The notes beneath the pieces are model-generated. The model saw only the letters and a program-made list of their open reading frames with translations. It was not told where the DNA came from and made no database searches. Position numbers and translations under genes: made by a program. 64,000 nt of DNA from Nostoc carneum NIES-2107 (GTDB taxonomy: Bacteria > Cyanobacteriota > Cyanobacteriia > Cyanobacteriales > Nostocaceae): the NCBI GenBank assembly GCA_002368155.1, contig AP018180.1, forward strand, positions 6,156,908-6,220,907, written 5' to 3'. Positions 38,300-48,514 of this stretch are shown here, piece by piece (positions within the stretch are counted from its first letter, which is position 1; the number at the start of each line of letters is the position of its first letter).

Positions 38300-38794
38300 C
38301 TATTTACACCCTAAAGACTCGCGGGTATCTACGCCAGTTTTAGGATTTACTCCGCTGGCTTTGGCGCAAAGTTTTTTAACTTGGATGCCATCTAAGACGG
38401 CATTGGTAAAATCTGCGCCTGTGATGTCTACATCATCGAAGGTGGAACGCAACATCATGGCATCTGTTAACACCGCATCGCTTAAATTAGCGCTTCTGAA
38501 TTTTGCTAAGTAGGCAATGCCGTTACTAAAATCAACACCATGAAAATTTACGCCCTGTAAGACGGTACCGTTAAACACGCCACCTCGGAGGTCAGCATTG
38601 CTGAAATTGGCGTTTTCTAAATCAACGTTGGTAAATTCGCTGCCAATCAGGCTTTGCCCTGAATAATCCTTGCCTTTGAGTTCATCGCCAGCAGAACGGG
38701 TAATACTGGAAGAACTTGCAGCTTCGGCTGATAGAGGAAACAAAAAAAGAACCAAAGCTAAGACAAAGCTAGCTAATAGTTGCCAATATTTCAT
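38300..38794 (-). CDS. Exported (probably lumenal) pentapeptide-repeat protein
   Basis: A 164-residue protein with a signal peptide (LLASFVLALVLFLFPLSAEA) and about 15 pentapeptide A(D/N)LxX units between ~40 and 135 (VDLENANFSNADLRGGVF, ANLSDAVLTDAM). A conserved C-terminal tail has two cysteines (VKKLCAKASGVN...SLGCK). The layout resembles plant thylakoid-lumen pentapeptide proteins (TL15/TL17 type). The biochemical role is unknown. Confidence 0.85.
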   Translation of the reverse strand: MKYWQLLASFVLALVLFLFPLSAEAASSSSITRSAGDELKGKDYSGQSLIGSEFTNVDLENANFSNADLRGGVFNGTVLQGVNFHGVDFSNGIAYLAKFRSANLSDAVLTDAMMLRSTFDDVDITGADFTNAVLDGIQVKKLCAKASGVNPKTGVDTRESLGCK

Positions 38795-38998
38795 AATTTC
38801 TGCTTAATAAATCTCAACATTTACATCTTTCAATATTAAACAGCACTGGAATGAAGGATGAAGTGTGAAATTTTCAGCCCACCCTCAGAGAATTCCCAGA
38901 GTGAAATCCTTTAGCTTTTAGCCTTTAGCCGTCATCCTTCAGCCTTTCTCGTAGGATATATACAATGTGAAAGTGCGATCGCAAAAGCAAAAGTACCT

Positions 38999-40132
38999 GT
39001 GGCTAATCAAAAAATAGAAATTGTTCCATCTTTGCTGCGAACCCCTTTATACCAGTTGGGGTTGAAACTCAAAGCCCGCTTTACTAACTTTAGTGGCTGG
39101 GAAATGCCAGTGCAGTATTCTGGCATTACTCGCGAACATGAAGCTGTAAGAAATGAAGCAGGGATGTTCGATATTTCCCACATGGGTAAATTTACTCTCC
39201 AAGGTAAAAACCCTATTGAGCAGCTACAACTGCTAGTTCCATCCGACTTAAACCGCTTACATCCAGGTCAAGCGCAATACACTGTATTATTAAATCCTCA
39301 AGGTGGAATTATTGATGACATCATTATTTATTACCAAGGAGAAGACAGTACTGGTAAACAGCAAGTAGCGATTATTGTTAATGCGGCAACTACAGATAAA
39401 GATAAAGCTTGGTTATTACAACACCTAGATTTGAATGCAGTTGAGTTCCAAGATTTGTCACAAGACAAAGCTTTAATCGCTGTACAAGGGCCAAAAGCTG
39501 TTCAATATCTTCAACCTTTTGTAGAAGCGGATTTAAACCCAATTAAAGCCTTTGGTCATCTCCAAGCGCCTGTACTAGGAAAAACTGCCTTCCTCGCCCG
39601 CACAGGTTATACGGGAGAAGATGGATTTGAGGTCATGGTCGATCCAGAGGTGGGTATAGAATTGTGGCAACATCTTGCTGATGCTGGCGTAATTCCTTGT
39701 GGGTTGGGTGCGAGAGACACTCTGCGCCTAGAAGCAGCAATGGCACTTTACGGGCAAGATATCGACGACACCACCACTCCCCTAGAAGCGGGTTTGGGTT
39801 GGTTAGTTCATTTAGATACCAAAGGTGATTTTATTGGTCGTGCTGTTTTAGAAGAACAAAAAGCCAATAAATTAAAGCGCCGTCTGGTAGGTTTACAGAT
39901 GCAAGGTAGGAATATTGCCCGTCATGGTTACCAAGTATTATCTTCAGGTAAAGTAGTAGGGGAAGTTACCAGTGGGACACTGTCGCCCACACTCGGTTAT
40001 CCTGTTGCCTTAGCTTACGTACCTTCCCAGCTTGCAACTATTGGTCAGCAACTGGAAGTAGAAATTCGCGGTAAAGCTTATCCAACAGTTATAGTTAAAC
40101 GTCCTTTTTATCGCTCAAAAAATCGGGGGTGA
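38999..40132 (+). CDS. gcvT: Glycine cleavage T protein (aminomethyltransferase)
   Basis: A 377-residue tetrahydrofolate-dependent enzyme that moves the methylene group from the lipoyl arm of GcvH to folate and releases ammonia. It shows [17 protein letters not shown], the [11 protein letters not shown] segment, [22 protein letters not shown] near 205 and [15 protein letters not shown]. The start is a GTG at 38999 with no strong Shine-Dalgarno. gcvH and gcvP follow on the same strand, separated by repeat tracts. Confidence 0.96.
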   Translation: MANQKIEIVPSLLRTPLYQLGLKLKARFTNFSGWEMPVQYSGITREHEAVRNEAGMFDISHMGKFTLQGKNPIEQLQLLVPSDLNRLHPGQAQYTVLLNPQGGIIDDIIIYYQGEDSTGKQQVAIIVNAATTDKDKAWLLQHLDLNAVEFQDLSQDKALIAVQGPKAVQYLQPFVEADLNPIKAFGHLQAPVLGKTAFLARTGYTGEDGFEVMVDPEVGIELWQHLADAGVIPCGLGARDTLRLEAAMALYGQDIDDTTTPLEAGLGWLVHLDTKGDFIGRAVLEEQKANKLKRRLVGLQMQGRNIARHGYQVLSSGKVVGEVTSGTLSPTLGYPVALAYVPSQLATIGQQLEVEIRGKAYPTVIVKRPFYRSKNRG

Positions 40133-40137
40133 AAGGG

Positions 40138-40266
40138 CATGGGGCATTGGGCATGGGGCATTGGTAATAGGTAATGGGTAATGGGTAATCAGAATTTTCT
40201 CCTTCATCTCCCTCATCCTCCTCATCTACCTCATCCCCAATCACCAGTCCCCAATCCCCAATCCCT
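40138..40266. repeat. STRR tract between gcvT and gcvH
   Basis: GGGCATG/GGGCATT, GGTAATG, CTCATC and CCCCAAT heptads fill almost the whole gcvT-gcvH gap in two opposed halves. Confidence 0.85.
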
Positions 40267-40379
40267 TTTTGAAAAATAATCTGTTGTGAATTAGTAAATC
40301 TACAGTATGGTTAATTACCAGATATGCCTTGGAATCATGTATTAGCCATAATGTTTTTGATGTGGAGGGGTCAGTAAAT

Positions 40380-40769
40380 ATGTCTTTTGAATATCCTCAG
40401 GATTTAAGATACCTGGATACTCATGAATACGTACGCTTAGAGGGCGAAATTGCTACCATCGGCATTACTGAGTTTGCTGTCGATCAATTAGGTGATGTCG
40501 TATTCTTGGAATTGCCAGAAATTGGCGATGCTATTACCAAAGGTGATACTTTTGGCTCAATTGAATCAGTCAAAGCTGTAGAAGAACTGAATGCACCAGT
40601 GACCGGCACAGTTATAGAACGCAATGATGATTTAATTGATTCTCCAGAACAGGTGGCTGAAGACCCCTACGGTGAGGCTTGGTTTGTCAAAGTTCGGGTC
40701 AACGATCCTGATGAGGTTCATGACGCTTTAAGTGCAGATGAATATCGCGCCCAAGTAGAAGGGGAGTAG
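40380..40769 (+). CDS. gcvH: Glycine cleavage H protein (lipoyl carrier)
   Basis: A 129-residue lipoyl-domain protein: [40 protein letters not shown] and the lipoylated lysine in [14 protein letters not shown] near 64, with [11 protein letters not shown] at the end. The ATG at 40380 has GGAGGGG nine bases upstream; upstream in-frame starts are spurious. It shuttles the aminomethyl group between GcvP and GcvT. Confidence 0.97.
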   Translation: MSFEYPQDLRYLDTHEYVRLEGEIATIGITEFAVDQLGDVVFLELPEIGDAITKGDTFGSIESVKAVEELNAPVTGTVIERNDDLIDSPEQVAEDPYGEAWFVKVRVNDPDEVHDALSADEYRAQVEGE

Positions 40770-40918
40770 TGGGGATTGGGGACTGGGGACTGGGGATTGG
40801 GGGATAAGGGAGAGGAGGTAGATGAGGTAGATGAGGAGGAAATTTCCGATTACCCATTACCAATTACCAATGTCCTATGCCCAATGCCCCATGCCCCATG
40901 CCAATTCCCAATTCCCCC
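40770..40918. repeat. STRR tract between gcvH and gcvP
   Basis: GGGGATT/GGGGACT heptads, GATGAGGTA-type units, then ATTACCA and CCCCATG units in reverse sense. It has the same two-armed layout as the gcvT-gcvH tract. Confidence 0.85.
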
Positions 40919-40976
40919 AACTTATTTACATTAGTTATTGCAAAATATTAAATAGTAATATCGGGAGAGCAATTTA

Positions 40977-43898
40977 GTGGTAAGCTACGCCCCTATTCCT
41001 CAGTCTAGCGATCGCCAAATCGCGACTGAAGGGAAACAAAATTTAGATAATTTTAGAAAAAGGCATATTGGGCCTAACTCTGACGATATCGAGCAAATGC
41101 TTGGTGTCTTAGGCCTTCCCAGTCTAGATGTGCTGATAAACAAAACTGTGCCCCAAGCTATTCGTTTGCAAGGGGCATTAAATTTACCAGAGGCACAAAC
41201 TGAGTACGCAGCGCTGGCAAAATTAAAACAAATTGCTGAGAAAAATCAGGTTTTTCGCTCATTTATGGGGATGGGATATTACGATTGCATCACGCCTGCG
41301 GTGATTGCGCGTAATATTCTGGAAAATCCTGGTTGGTATACTGCCTATACTCCCTATCAGCCAGAAATTGCCCAAGGACGCTTGGAAGCGCTGCTGAATT
41401 TCCAAACGATGATTATTGATTTAACGGGTTTGGAAATTGCTAATGCTTCATTACTTGATGAAGCGACAGCCGCAGCAGAGGCTATGAGTTTGAGTTACGG
41501 TGTTTGTAAAAATAAGGCAAATGCCTATTTTGTCTCCCGTGATTGTCATCCTCAAACTATCGATGTGCTGCAAACACGGGCTGAACCTTTAGGGATAAAT
41601 ATTATTATTGGCGATCATCAAACCTTTGATTTTGATCAACCAATTTTTGGGGCGATTCTTCAATACCCTGCTAGCGATGGCACAATTTACGACTACCGCG
41701 CTTTTATCGAAAAAGCCCATGCTAAAGGTGCATTGGTGACGGTAGCAGCAGATCCTCTCAGCTTAACTTTGCTGACACCTCCGGGTGAATTTGGTGCTGA
41801 TATTGCTATTGGTAGTACTCAGCGTTTCGGTATTCCTTTGGGATTTGGCGGGCCTCATGCGGCTTACATGGCAACGAAAGAAGAGTATAAGCGGCAGGTG
41901 CCAGGGCGAATAGTTGGTGTATCAAAAGATGCCCAAGGAAAGCCTGCATTGCGCCTGGCTTTACAAACCCGCGAACAACATATTCGCCGGGAAAAAGCTA
42001 CGAGTAATATTTGTACTGCCCAAGTTCTGTTAGCTGTGATGGCAAGTATGTACGCAGTCTATCATGGGCCAGATGGACTGAAGGCGATCGCAGAAAATAT
42101 CCACAACCTCACGGGAATTTTGGCAGATGGGTTAAAACGTCTGGGTTACAAAATTAGTTCTGAATCTTTCTTTGATACTTTGCGAGTGGAGTTAGGAACA
42201 CACAGCCTAGAACAAATTCTGGAAGGTTGCCAAGAACGTCATATTAACCTGCGGATTTTTGATGAAACTGCTGTGGGTATCTCTTTGGATGAGACAACTA
42301 CAGTAGATGACGTTCAAGATTTGTTAGAAATCTTTGCTTTGGGTAAAGATTTATCTTTCACCATTGGTGAACTGACTACTGCACCGCTTTTCCTATCCCG
42401 CAGTAGCAGTTACCTCACTCATCCTGTATTTAACCGCTATCACTCGGAAACTGAGTTATTACGTTATCTACACAAGCTAGAAAGTAAGGATTTGTCTTTA
42501 ACCACATCGATGATTCCTTTAGGGTCATGCACGATGAAGTTAAATGCCACATCTGAGATGATACCAGTCACCTGGCAAGAATTTGGCAAGATTCATCCTT
42601 TTGCACCACCCTCGCAAACAAGGGGTTATCAAATCCTCTTTCAGCAACTTGAGGCGTGGTTAGCAGAAATTACTGGATTCGCGGGAATTTCTCTACAACC
42701 AAATGCGGGTTCCCAAGGTGAATATGCGGGGCTGTTGGTGATTCGTCACTATCATGAAAGCCGCAACGAAGGACATCGCAACGTCTGCTTAATTCCTACT
42801 TCCGCACATGGAACAAACCCCGCTAGTGCGGTGATGTGTGGGATGAAAGTTGTCGCTGTCGCCTGTGACGCAGACGGTAATATTGATATTGCTGACCTCA
42901 AGGCGAAAGCAGAAAAGCATAGTCATGAACTCGCTGCCTTGATGGTGACATATCCCTCAACTCATGGGGTGTTCGAGGAAGCCATTCAAGAAATCTGTGA
43001 GATTGTCCATAATCATGGCGGACAAGTGTACATGGATGGCGCGAACATGAACGCCCAAGTCGGAATTTGTCGTCCGGGCGATATTGGCGCTGATGTCTGT
43101 CACCTAAACTTACACAAAACCTTCTGTATCCCTCATGGTGGCGGCGGCCCAGGTATGGGGCCAATTGGCGTAGCTTCTCATCTCGTCCCCTTCCTCCCAG
43201 GACATCCTGTTATCTCCCTCAATAAAACTCAGCACTCAGCACTCAACACTCAGCACTCTCAAGGTGCTATAGCTGCTGCGCCTTGGGGAAGTGCCAGTAT
43301 TTTGGTGATTTCCTGGATGTACATTGCCATGATGGGTGCAGACGGATTGACAGAAGCTACCAAAGTGGCAATTCTCAACGCCAACTATATAGCCAAGAGA
43401 CTTGAGGAATATTATCCCGTTTTGTACAAAGGGAAAAATGGCCTAGTTGCCCATGAATGCATTTTAGATTTGCGATCGCTCAAAAAATCTGCGGGTATCG
43501 AAATTGATGATGTTGCTAAACGGCTAATGGACTACGGCTTCCATGCGCCCACTGTCTCCTGGCCTGTGGCAGGTACAATCATGGTAGAACCCACAGAAAG
43601 CGAATCGAAAGCAGAATTAGATCGTTTCTGTGAGGCTTTGATTTCTATTCGCCAAGAAATTGCCGAAATTGAAAATGGCAAGATGGATGCTCAAGATAAT
43701 CTCTTGAAGAATGCACCCCATACCATCGAAAGCTTAATTACTGGAGAATGGCATCATTCTTATTCTCGAGAACAAGCTGCCTACCCTGCACCTTGGACAA
43801 AAGAACATAAATTCTGGCCTGCTGTTGGACGCATTGATGCTGCTTTTGGCGACCGGAATTTTGTTTGTTCTTGTTTGCCAATGGATGCTTATTCGTAG
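40977..43898 (+). CDS. gcvP: Glycine decarboxylase (P protein)
   Basis: A 973-residue PLP enzyme that decarboxylates glycine and loads GcvH, central to photorespiration. It is a fused two-half protein: [17 protein letters not shown] and [11 protein letters not shown] at the N-terminus, and the PLP lysine in [20 protein letters not shown] near 714. Just after it, residues ~751-762 ([14 protein letters not shown]) are encoded by five ACTCAGC-type heptads, a repeat insertion inside the gene that keeps the frame. GTG start at 40977 with GGGAGAG upstream. An L protein gene is not in the window. Confidence 0.97.
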   Translation: MVSYAPIPQSSDRQIATEGKQNLDNFRKRHIGPNSDDIEQMLGVLGLPSLDVLINKTVPQAIRLQGALNLPEAQTEYAALAKLKQIAEKNQVFRSFMGMGYYDCITPAVIARNILENPGWYTAYTPYQPEIAQGRLEALLNFQTMIIDLTGLEIANASLLDEATAAAEAMSLSYGVCKNKANAYFVSRDCHPQTIDVLQTRAEPLGINIIIGDHQTFDFDQPIFGAILQYPASDGTIYDYRAFIEKAHAKGALVTVAADPLSLTLLTPPGEFGADIAIGSTQRFGIPLGFGGPHAAYMATKEEYKRQVPGRIVGVSKDAQGKPALRLALQTREQHIRREKATSNICTAQVLLAVMASMYAVYHGPDGLKAIAENIHNLTGILADGLKRLGYKISSESFFDTLRVELGTHSLEQILEGCQERHINLRIFDETAVGISLDETTTVDDVQDLLEIFALGKDLSFTIGELTTAPLFLSRSSSYLTHPVFNRYHSETELLRYLHKLESKDLSLTTSMIPLGSCTMKLNATSEMIPVTWQEFGKIHPFAPPSQTRGYQILFQQLEAWLAEITGFAGISLQPNAGSQGEYAGLLVIRHYHESRNEGHRNVCLIPTSAHGTNPASAVMCGMKVVAVACDADGNIDIADLKAKAEKHSHELAALMVTYPSTHGVFEEAIQEICEIVHNHGGQVYMDGANMNAQVGICRPGDIGADVCHLNLHKTFCIPHGGGGPGMGPIGVASHLVPFLPGHPVISLNKTQHSALNTQHSQGAIAAAPWGSASILVISWMYIAMMGADGLTEATKVAILNANYIAKRLEEYYPVLYKGKNGLVAHECILDLRSLKKSAGIEIDDVAKRLMDYGFHAPTVSWPVAGTIMVEPTESESKAELDRFCEALISIRQEIAEIENGKMDAQDNLLKNAPHTIESLITGEWHHSYSREQAAYPAPWTKEHKFWPAVGRIDAAFGDRNFVCSCLPMDAYS
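43227..43261 (+). repeat. Heptad repeats inside gcvP
   Basis: Five consecutive 7-bp units (ACTCAGC, ACTCAGC, ACTCAAC, ACTCAGC, ACTCTCA) within the gcvP reading frame. Confidence 0.9.
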
Positions 43899-43931
43899 CA
43901 AATTCGGCTGTTAAAAATTAATCATTAAATC

Positions 43932-43967
43932 TCACGCAAAGGCGCAAAGTCTTTGCGTGATTTTTTA
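43932..43967 (+). terminator. Rho-independent terminator after gcvP
   Basis: A 10-bp stem (TCACGCAAAG / CTTTGCGTGA, 9-base loop) followed directly by TTTTTTA, 34 bases after the gcvP stop. Confidence 0.88.
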
Positions 43968-44011
43968 TTTCTGAATTAGTACCAATTTGAAAAAATAATG
44001 CGACAGACTGT

Positions 44012-44035
44012 AGGGGCAAGGCACTGCCTTGCCCT
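44012..44035. repeat. Palindromic repeat
   Basis: AGGGGCAAGGCA followed by CTGCCTTGCCCT, a near-perfect palindrome in the gap before the convergent reductase gene. Confidence 0.65.
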
Positions 44036-44061
44036 CTAGATATATTGATGTGTCGCCAACA

Positions 44062-44937
44062 TTATTTGATTTGGTATAAGGCTGCTAATTCTTCTTTTAT
44101 CGATAACGGCTGATATCCTAATGCAAATGCTTTAGAACTATTTAAAGACACATCTTTTGGTCTAGGCGCTGCCATTTTGATATCTTCTTGGCGACAGCCT
44201 TTAAGTTGAGCATTAGGGATTTCAAATACTTCTACTAGTAGGCGCATAAAATCGTAACGCGAAATTCTTTCTTTCCCACCTAAGTGAATTAATCCTTGAA
44301 CTTTTTCTAATGCTAATAGTAGCCCTTGCGCCGCAGTTTTACCACTAACTGGTGTGCGGAATTCATCGATAAATAAACTTAGTTCTTTGCCTGCTTGTAA
44401 TGTTTCTATAAATTGCTGCATAAAGCTTTTAGCTGTAGGTGTTGCCATGCCAAACATTAAAGGCATACGGCATACTGCTGTTTGAGGATATCGTTCTAAC
44501 ATCCCTATTTCTGCTTGAACTTTTTGCTCGCCATAAATACTTAAAGGGCTTACGGAATCTGTTTCTTGATAGGGAGCATTTAAACCATCAAATACTAAGT
44601 CAGTTGATGTAAAAGCACAAGGAATTGCATAATCAGCACAAAGTCCAGCTATATTGCAGGATGCTGTGACATTAATTGCGTATGATTCTTGAGGATGGTT
44701 TTGACAAAAGTTTGGTTGAGAAAGGGCAGCAGTATGAATCACTGCGGCTGGTTTTATATCATTAAATATCTGCTTTAATTCTTGAAAATTACTTAAATTA
44801 ACTTTTAATATTTTAATGCCAGGTATTTCTAGATAATTGGCAAAATAAGTACCATAAACTTCCCATTCAGGCTTTGCTAGCTGGCAAATATTCCATCCTA
44901 AAAAGCCACTGGTTCCAGTGACTAGCAATTTTTTCAT
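44062..44937 (-). CDS. RmlD-like NAD(P)-dependent sugar reductase/epimerase (SDR)
   Basis: A 291-residue extended short-chain dehydrogenase. It has Rossmann GTSGFLGWNI at the N-terminus, VIHTAALSQPNFCQ and the catalytic YxxxK in SIYGEQKVQAE near 135. The fold and the FRTPVSGKTAAQGLL segment match dTDP-4-dehydrorhamnose reductase (RmlD), but no other rhamnose genes are near and the substrate is uncertain. ATG 44937 (MKKLLVTGT) is chosen over an upstream start. Confidence 0.82.
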   Translation of the reverse strand: MKKLLVTGTSGFLGWNICQLAKPEWEVYGTYFANYLEIPGIKILKVNLSNFQELKQIFNDIKPAAVIHTAALSQPNFCQNHPQESYAINVTASCNIAGLCADYAIPCAFTSTDLVFDGLNAPYQETDSVSPLSIYGEQKVQAEIGMLERYPQTAVCRMPLMFGMATPTAKSFMQQFIETLQAGKELSLFIDEFRTPVSGKTAAQGLLLALEKVQGLIHLGGKERISRYDFMRLLVEVFEIPNAQLKGCRQEDIKMAAPRPKDVSLNSSKAFALGYQPLSIKEELAALYQIK

Positions 44938-45099
44938 CTTTATATAAAAATTTAAATATACAGCCAATATTAATCTATACCAATTCCAATAATTTTGGCG
45001 GCAGATAAATAATTAATCAGGGCAAAAAATATTGTGTCACTAAGAAAATGGTTGCTGGTGCGTTGCGCTGCGCGACAACACACCCTACATCTACATCCA

Positions 45100-45843
45100 C
45101 TAATTAACTAGCTGTTGAAATCTTTTATCGCTACGTACTTTATTCAAATCTGTATCTATTTTCGCCAATTTCTTATATTTATCAGGAGCAAGCTTGATTG
45201 CTTTCTCTAAGTTCTCAATTGCTAGGTCTACATTGCCTTGCAAACCATAAGAACAAGCCTTATTGTAATATGCCTGGTGCATATTGGGCTGAATAGCGAT
45301 CGCAGTGTCGTAGGATTTCAAACCTTCGGCGTAACTTTGCAGCTTTGTTAAGGCTATTCCACGGTTAATCCAGGCTTCGGATTTTTTAGGCTGGAGGGCG
45401 ATCGCTCTATCGTATGATGCGATCGCATCTTTGTAGAGTCGCAATGAGGTTAAAGCATTGCCCCGATTATACCAAGCGACATCTTTGTCAGGCCTTAAAG
45501 CCAGCGCTCGATCGTAGGATGCGATCGCTTCTTTATAACGCTGTAAAGAGGTTAACGCATTACCTCTGTTAATCCAAGCCTCGGGAATGTTTGGTTCAAT
45601 TGCGATCGCTTGATCGAATGCTGCGATTGAATCTTGATAACGACGTGCATCTAGTAAGCTATTAGCTTGCTTTAAAAATTCTGCCGCTTTTTGTGGAGAT
45701 TGTGTACCAATTAGCTGTTGGGAAATATTACTTTCTTGTACAACTTGTGTGGTGTTATTTGCTGTTGAATTTGCCCAATTACCACAGCCAAATGTAGAGA
45801 AAGTGATAAAGCTAGAGGCAACTAAGCAGCGCCGTAAGACCAT
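45100..45843 (-). CDS. TPR-repeat protein, probable lipoprotein
   Basis: A 247-residue protein with an N-terminal signal ending FSTFGC, a likely lipobox with Cys20. About four tetratricopeptide repeats follow (YQDSIAAFDQAIAIEPNIPE, WINRGNALTSLQRYKEAI and so on), and a C-terminal TPR-like helix pair. HIP1 octamers sit at the same place in successive TPR units (...GCGATCGC...), so repeats and HIP1 are in register. A scaffold role on the membrane is likely; partners are unknown. Confidence 0.85.
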   Translation of the reverse strand: MVLRRCLVASSFITFSTFGCGNWANSTANNTTQVVQESNISQQLIGTQSPQKAAEFLKQANSLLDARRYQDSIAAFDQAIAIEPNIPEAWINRGNALTSLQRYKEAIASYDRALALRPDKDVAWYNRGNALTSLRLYKDAIASYDRAIALQPKKSEAWINRGIALTKLQSYAEGLKSYDTAIAIQPNMHQAYYNKACSYGLQGNVDLAIENLEKAIKLAPDKYKKLAKIDTDLNKVRSDKRFQQLVN

Positions 45844-46442
45844 GCTGTACCTACAGAATTCATAAGATGATGCTAAAACTTATTTCTCTTAAAATATAGT
45901 ATCAAAGTACACGAATTTTATAAATTTTTTATTTGATTTATTTAAATTTAATTTTTGCAAAAAGATAACAAAACTATACCATATTCATTGGTAACAATAC
46001 AATTTATAAGTAAAAAACCTGAGTTATTTGAATTTTTCGGTAGCTATACTTAAATTAATGCCTCAAGACCTTTATTTTATCCATAACTATTAGTATTAAA
46101 GCTATATTCTGGCGATTTACGGGCTGAGTCAAAATTCAAAATTCGGAATTCGTATCAATTAAATAAAACTGAAGAACAAGCTCTTTCCATTCATCTTTAT
46201 ATAACTTGTGAGTTATAGGTAAGCAGTAGGAACTGATAAAAATTATTGAATACAAGCTGACTCAACATTATTTATTGATAAGTTTTGCAGACAAAACCTT
46301 ACCAGTATTGTCTATTCAATTTACCTATCAAACTTGAATTTTCGAGTGCGATCGCAAAACATAAAAGTAAGGAATTAGCAATTTCCAGATTCACTCTAAG
46401 CCTTGTGGTTTAGGGCGATAAACTCATGGAGGAATTTAACAG
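45844..46442. other. Intergenic region upstream of the peptide locus
   Basis: About 600 bp, AT-rich, with one HIP1 site near 46350. It must carry the promoter for the first precursor gene; a GGAGG lies 12 bases before that start. No gene seen. Confidence 0.5.
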
Positions 46443-46709
46443 ATGGCTAATATCAACATTGCCAACTTACATCAAAGAGATAATCTTGATTATCTTGATG
46501 AGCTACACAATAGCGAAATCAACCATGTAATCGGTGGAGCAGTAACAATTGCTGTTCCAGTGACTGAAAGTAATCAACAATTCTTAGACTTGTTCCACAC
46601 TCTGAACGATCCTAACAGAGGGCCAATAACCATCAACTTTGGTAACAGCGCTTCTGTATCAAATCCGGTTATCTCTAACCCTTTCGACAAAGGAATTAAT
46701 CCTTTCTAA
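46443..46709 (+). CDS. Putative RiPP/bacteriocin precursor with double-Gly leader (divergent)
   Basis: An 88-residue peptide. The 32-residue leader is hydrophilic (LHQRDNLDYLDELHNSEIN) and ends HVIGG, a double-glycine site for C39 peptidases. The 56-residue core (AVTIAVPVTESNQQ... to NPFDKGINPF) is Asn/Pro/Ser-rich with no cysteine. It shares the opening MANI with the other precursors but the core is unrelated. The assignment rests on the leader and on the C39 exporter in the same locus. Confidence 0.7.
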   Translation: MANINIANLHQRDNLDYLDELHNSEINHVIGGAVTIAVPVTESNQQFLDLFHTLNDPNRGPITINFGNSASVSNPVISNPFDKGINPF

Positions 46710-46766
46710 TATCAAAGGCATCAATTCTTGAGAAAATTATAGGTGGGCAATGCCCACCCTACTACA

Positions 46767-46920
46767 TATAGGACTCATATTTGATTTTTGAAGTTCACAT
46801 AGTAGGATGCGTTAGCGACAGCGTAACGCATCAGTGTCAATGCTTTTCATGCGTTACGGCTTACGCCTAACGCACGCTAAATTAATGAGATTTTTTTAGA
46901 AATCAAATCGGATTTCTATA
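46767..46920. mobile_element. MITE-like element, family 2, copy 1
   Basis: A non-coding repeat starting TATAGGACTCATATTTGATT and ending AAATCAAATCGGATTTCTATA, imperfect terminal inverted repeats. The interior carries palindromes (GGATGCGTTAGCGACAGCG; TGCGTTACGGCTTACGCC). A shorter copy is at 49815-49922. Confidence 0.7.
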
Positions 46921-47055
46921 TTTATATATAAAATATATAACCCCTCTACAGTAATTTTTAAATAAATGCCGACATAGTTAGGGGTACAACAATGTTGTGC
47001 CTTTTAAAATGGCTGTGATAATAGCAGCATTCTTTCCTTGTTATTATAGCGTTTC

Positions 47056-47658
47056 TCAGTCTGGTGAAGTACAGTAGCAACAATGGGTAAACCAATTATA
47101 AATATCATTCAATGAAACTTGATTAAAAGCAGTTTCAATCGCTTTTGCTAAATCTGGATAACTTCTAGCTCCAATAGAACGGAGTAGATTTTTAACTTTT
47201 GACCAACAATTTTCTATTGGCGAAAAATCAGGAGAATATGGTGGTAAATAAATCAATTTTGCTCCGGCGGACTCGATTAGTTTTTCAACCTCTTTGCCTT
47301 TATGAATTGAGCAATTGTCCATGACTACGTAGGCACCCTCCCACAGTTTTGGAACTAATTTTTGAGAAATATAAGCTTCAAATGTCAGCCCGTCAGTTGC
47401 ACCTAAAATGCTATATTGACTAATCAAACCACAAAGACCAATTGCACCAATTATAGAGACATTTTTACTACGCTTCTGAGGTCGTGAGCCATGCGCTCTT
47501 TTACCCTTTTTGGCACGGGCTGAATGTCTTATTAAAGATAGATTAGCTCCTGCTTCGTCAAGAAATATAAGGTTTTCAGTGGGTATACCATTAATTTTAA
47601 GCCAAAATTCTACTCTTAATGATTGAACTCTTTCAGTCTCTTTTTCGTCAGCGTGCAA
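47056..47658 (-). CDS. IS630 transposase, catalytic part (orfB frame)
   Basis: About 200 codons encoding the DDE domain: D in LIFLDEAGANL, D in VVMDNCSIHKGKE and E in YSPDFSPIENCWSKVKN, so the triad looks complete. It is reached by a -1 slip on a run of nine A in orfA, which would read VKKKTLHADEKETERVQS. The stop lies in the left terminal repeat. Confidence 0.88.
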   Translation of the reverse strand: MHADEKETERVQSLRVEFWLKINGIPTENLIFLDEAGANLSLIRHSARAKKGKRAHGSRPQKRSKNVSIIGAIGLCGLISQYSILGATDGLTFEAYISQKLVPKLWEGAYVVMDNCSIHKGKEVEKLIESAGAKLIYLPPYSPDFSPIENCWSKVKNLLRSIGARSYPDLAKAIETAFNQVSLNDIYNWFTHCCYCTSPD

Positions 47659-48011
47659 TGTTTTTTTTTGACGCTGATTTCCATTTTTTTGAGCATTCGG
47701 TCTACTGTAGCGATACTAATCGTTATCCCTATTTTATCAAAGAGGCTCTCACGAATTTCTTCCAAAGTGGCATCGTTCTTGGCTTCTACTATTTCAAAAA
47801 GAACATCCAATTGTTCCTCATTTAACTTTGGTGGAGTTTGCTTAGTTCTGGTTTTTGGAGCAATATTGTTTGTTTCTCTATATTGTTTTAGTAGTTTCTC
47901 AATAAAACTTAAACTGACACAAAATCTTTTGGCTAAATCACGTTGTGATATTTCACCTATCTTATAGGTATCAAATATTTTTTGGCGAAAGTCTAGGGAA
48001 TATGGTTTCAT
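47616..48011 (-). CDS. IS630 transposase, DNA-binding part (orfA frame)
   Basis: 131 codons with HTH motifs (YKIGEISQRDLAKRFCVSLS; IGITISIATVDRMLKKM). It ends in the alternative frame just past the A9 slippage site and overlaps orfB by ~40 bases, the usual IS630 programmed frameshift layout. Confidence 0.88.
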   Translation of the reverse strand: MKPYSLDFRQKIFDTYKIGEISQRDLAKRFCVSLSFIEKLLKQYRETNNIAPKTRTKQTPPKLNEEQLDVLFEIVEAKNDATLEEIRESLFDKIGITISIATVDRMLKKMEISVKKKHCTLTKKRLKEFNH

Positions 48012-48089
48012 TTTTATACTTGAGGAGATGCTCAGATTTAATCTTACAGTCTAAGTTATAAGCGTACTCCACTAGCCTGAGAAACGCTA

Positions 48090-48514
48090 TAAAAAACTTC
48101 AATCAATTGAAAAGAGATTTCCAAGCTCATAAATAAAGTTATAGATTGCAGCCCACTTGATGGACTTGTTCTATTAGTCCAAAACTGATGTTTTGGATAG
48201 TATAAGAATGAAATTGAGATTTAAAATATTGCATAACAAAATATTTATCCACCTACAGATATATTTGAAATTTACTAATAGCATTAAATATCTAACAAAG
48301 ATAGTCTTGAATTTATATCTTTTTATAGGTGTTCAGAAAAATCAATATTTTTATCGATAAATCCAGACATAAGTGTTATTTTTTAGTCTATTTCAGCAAG
48401 TATTTTCTCTTGATTTTTAAATTTTGCTGCTTAAGAATAGCAAGTGTGAGGTTAAGTAAATTAATCTGACATATCAACAAATAAAGCTCCAATCATTTCC
48501 CAGGAGAACTAACA
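48090..48514. other. Leader region of the tandem precursor genes
   Basis: About 425 bp of AT-rich DNA. Probably holds the promoter of the precursor pair; AGGAGAACTAACA immediately precedes the first start. No gene seen. Confidence 0.45.

Larger units (their letters stand above)
47047..48089 (-). mobile_element. IS630-family insertion sequence, apparently complete
   Basis: A 1,043-bp element flanked by TA on both sides (47045-47046 and 48090-48091), the IS630 target. Terminal inverted repeats begin TAGCGTTTCTCAG and pair for ~25 bases with few mismatches. It contains two overlapping transposase frames. It sits between the first and second precursor genes. Confidence 0.9.

Noticed and set aside
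38151-38513. Plus-strand frame beginning with GTGDWGLGIGDWG
   Set aside because: Translation of STRR heptads running into the antisense of the pentapeptide gene.
38941-38998. Glycine riboswitch before gcvT
   Set aside because: No tandem aptamer-like conserved core was recognisable in the short leader; cannot be supported by eye.
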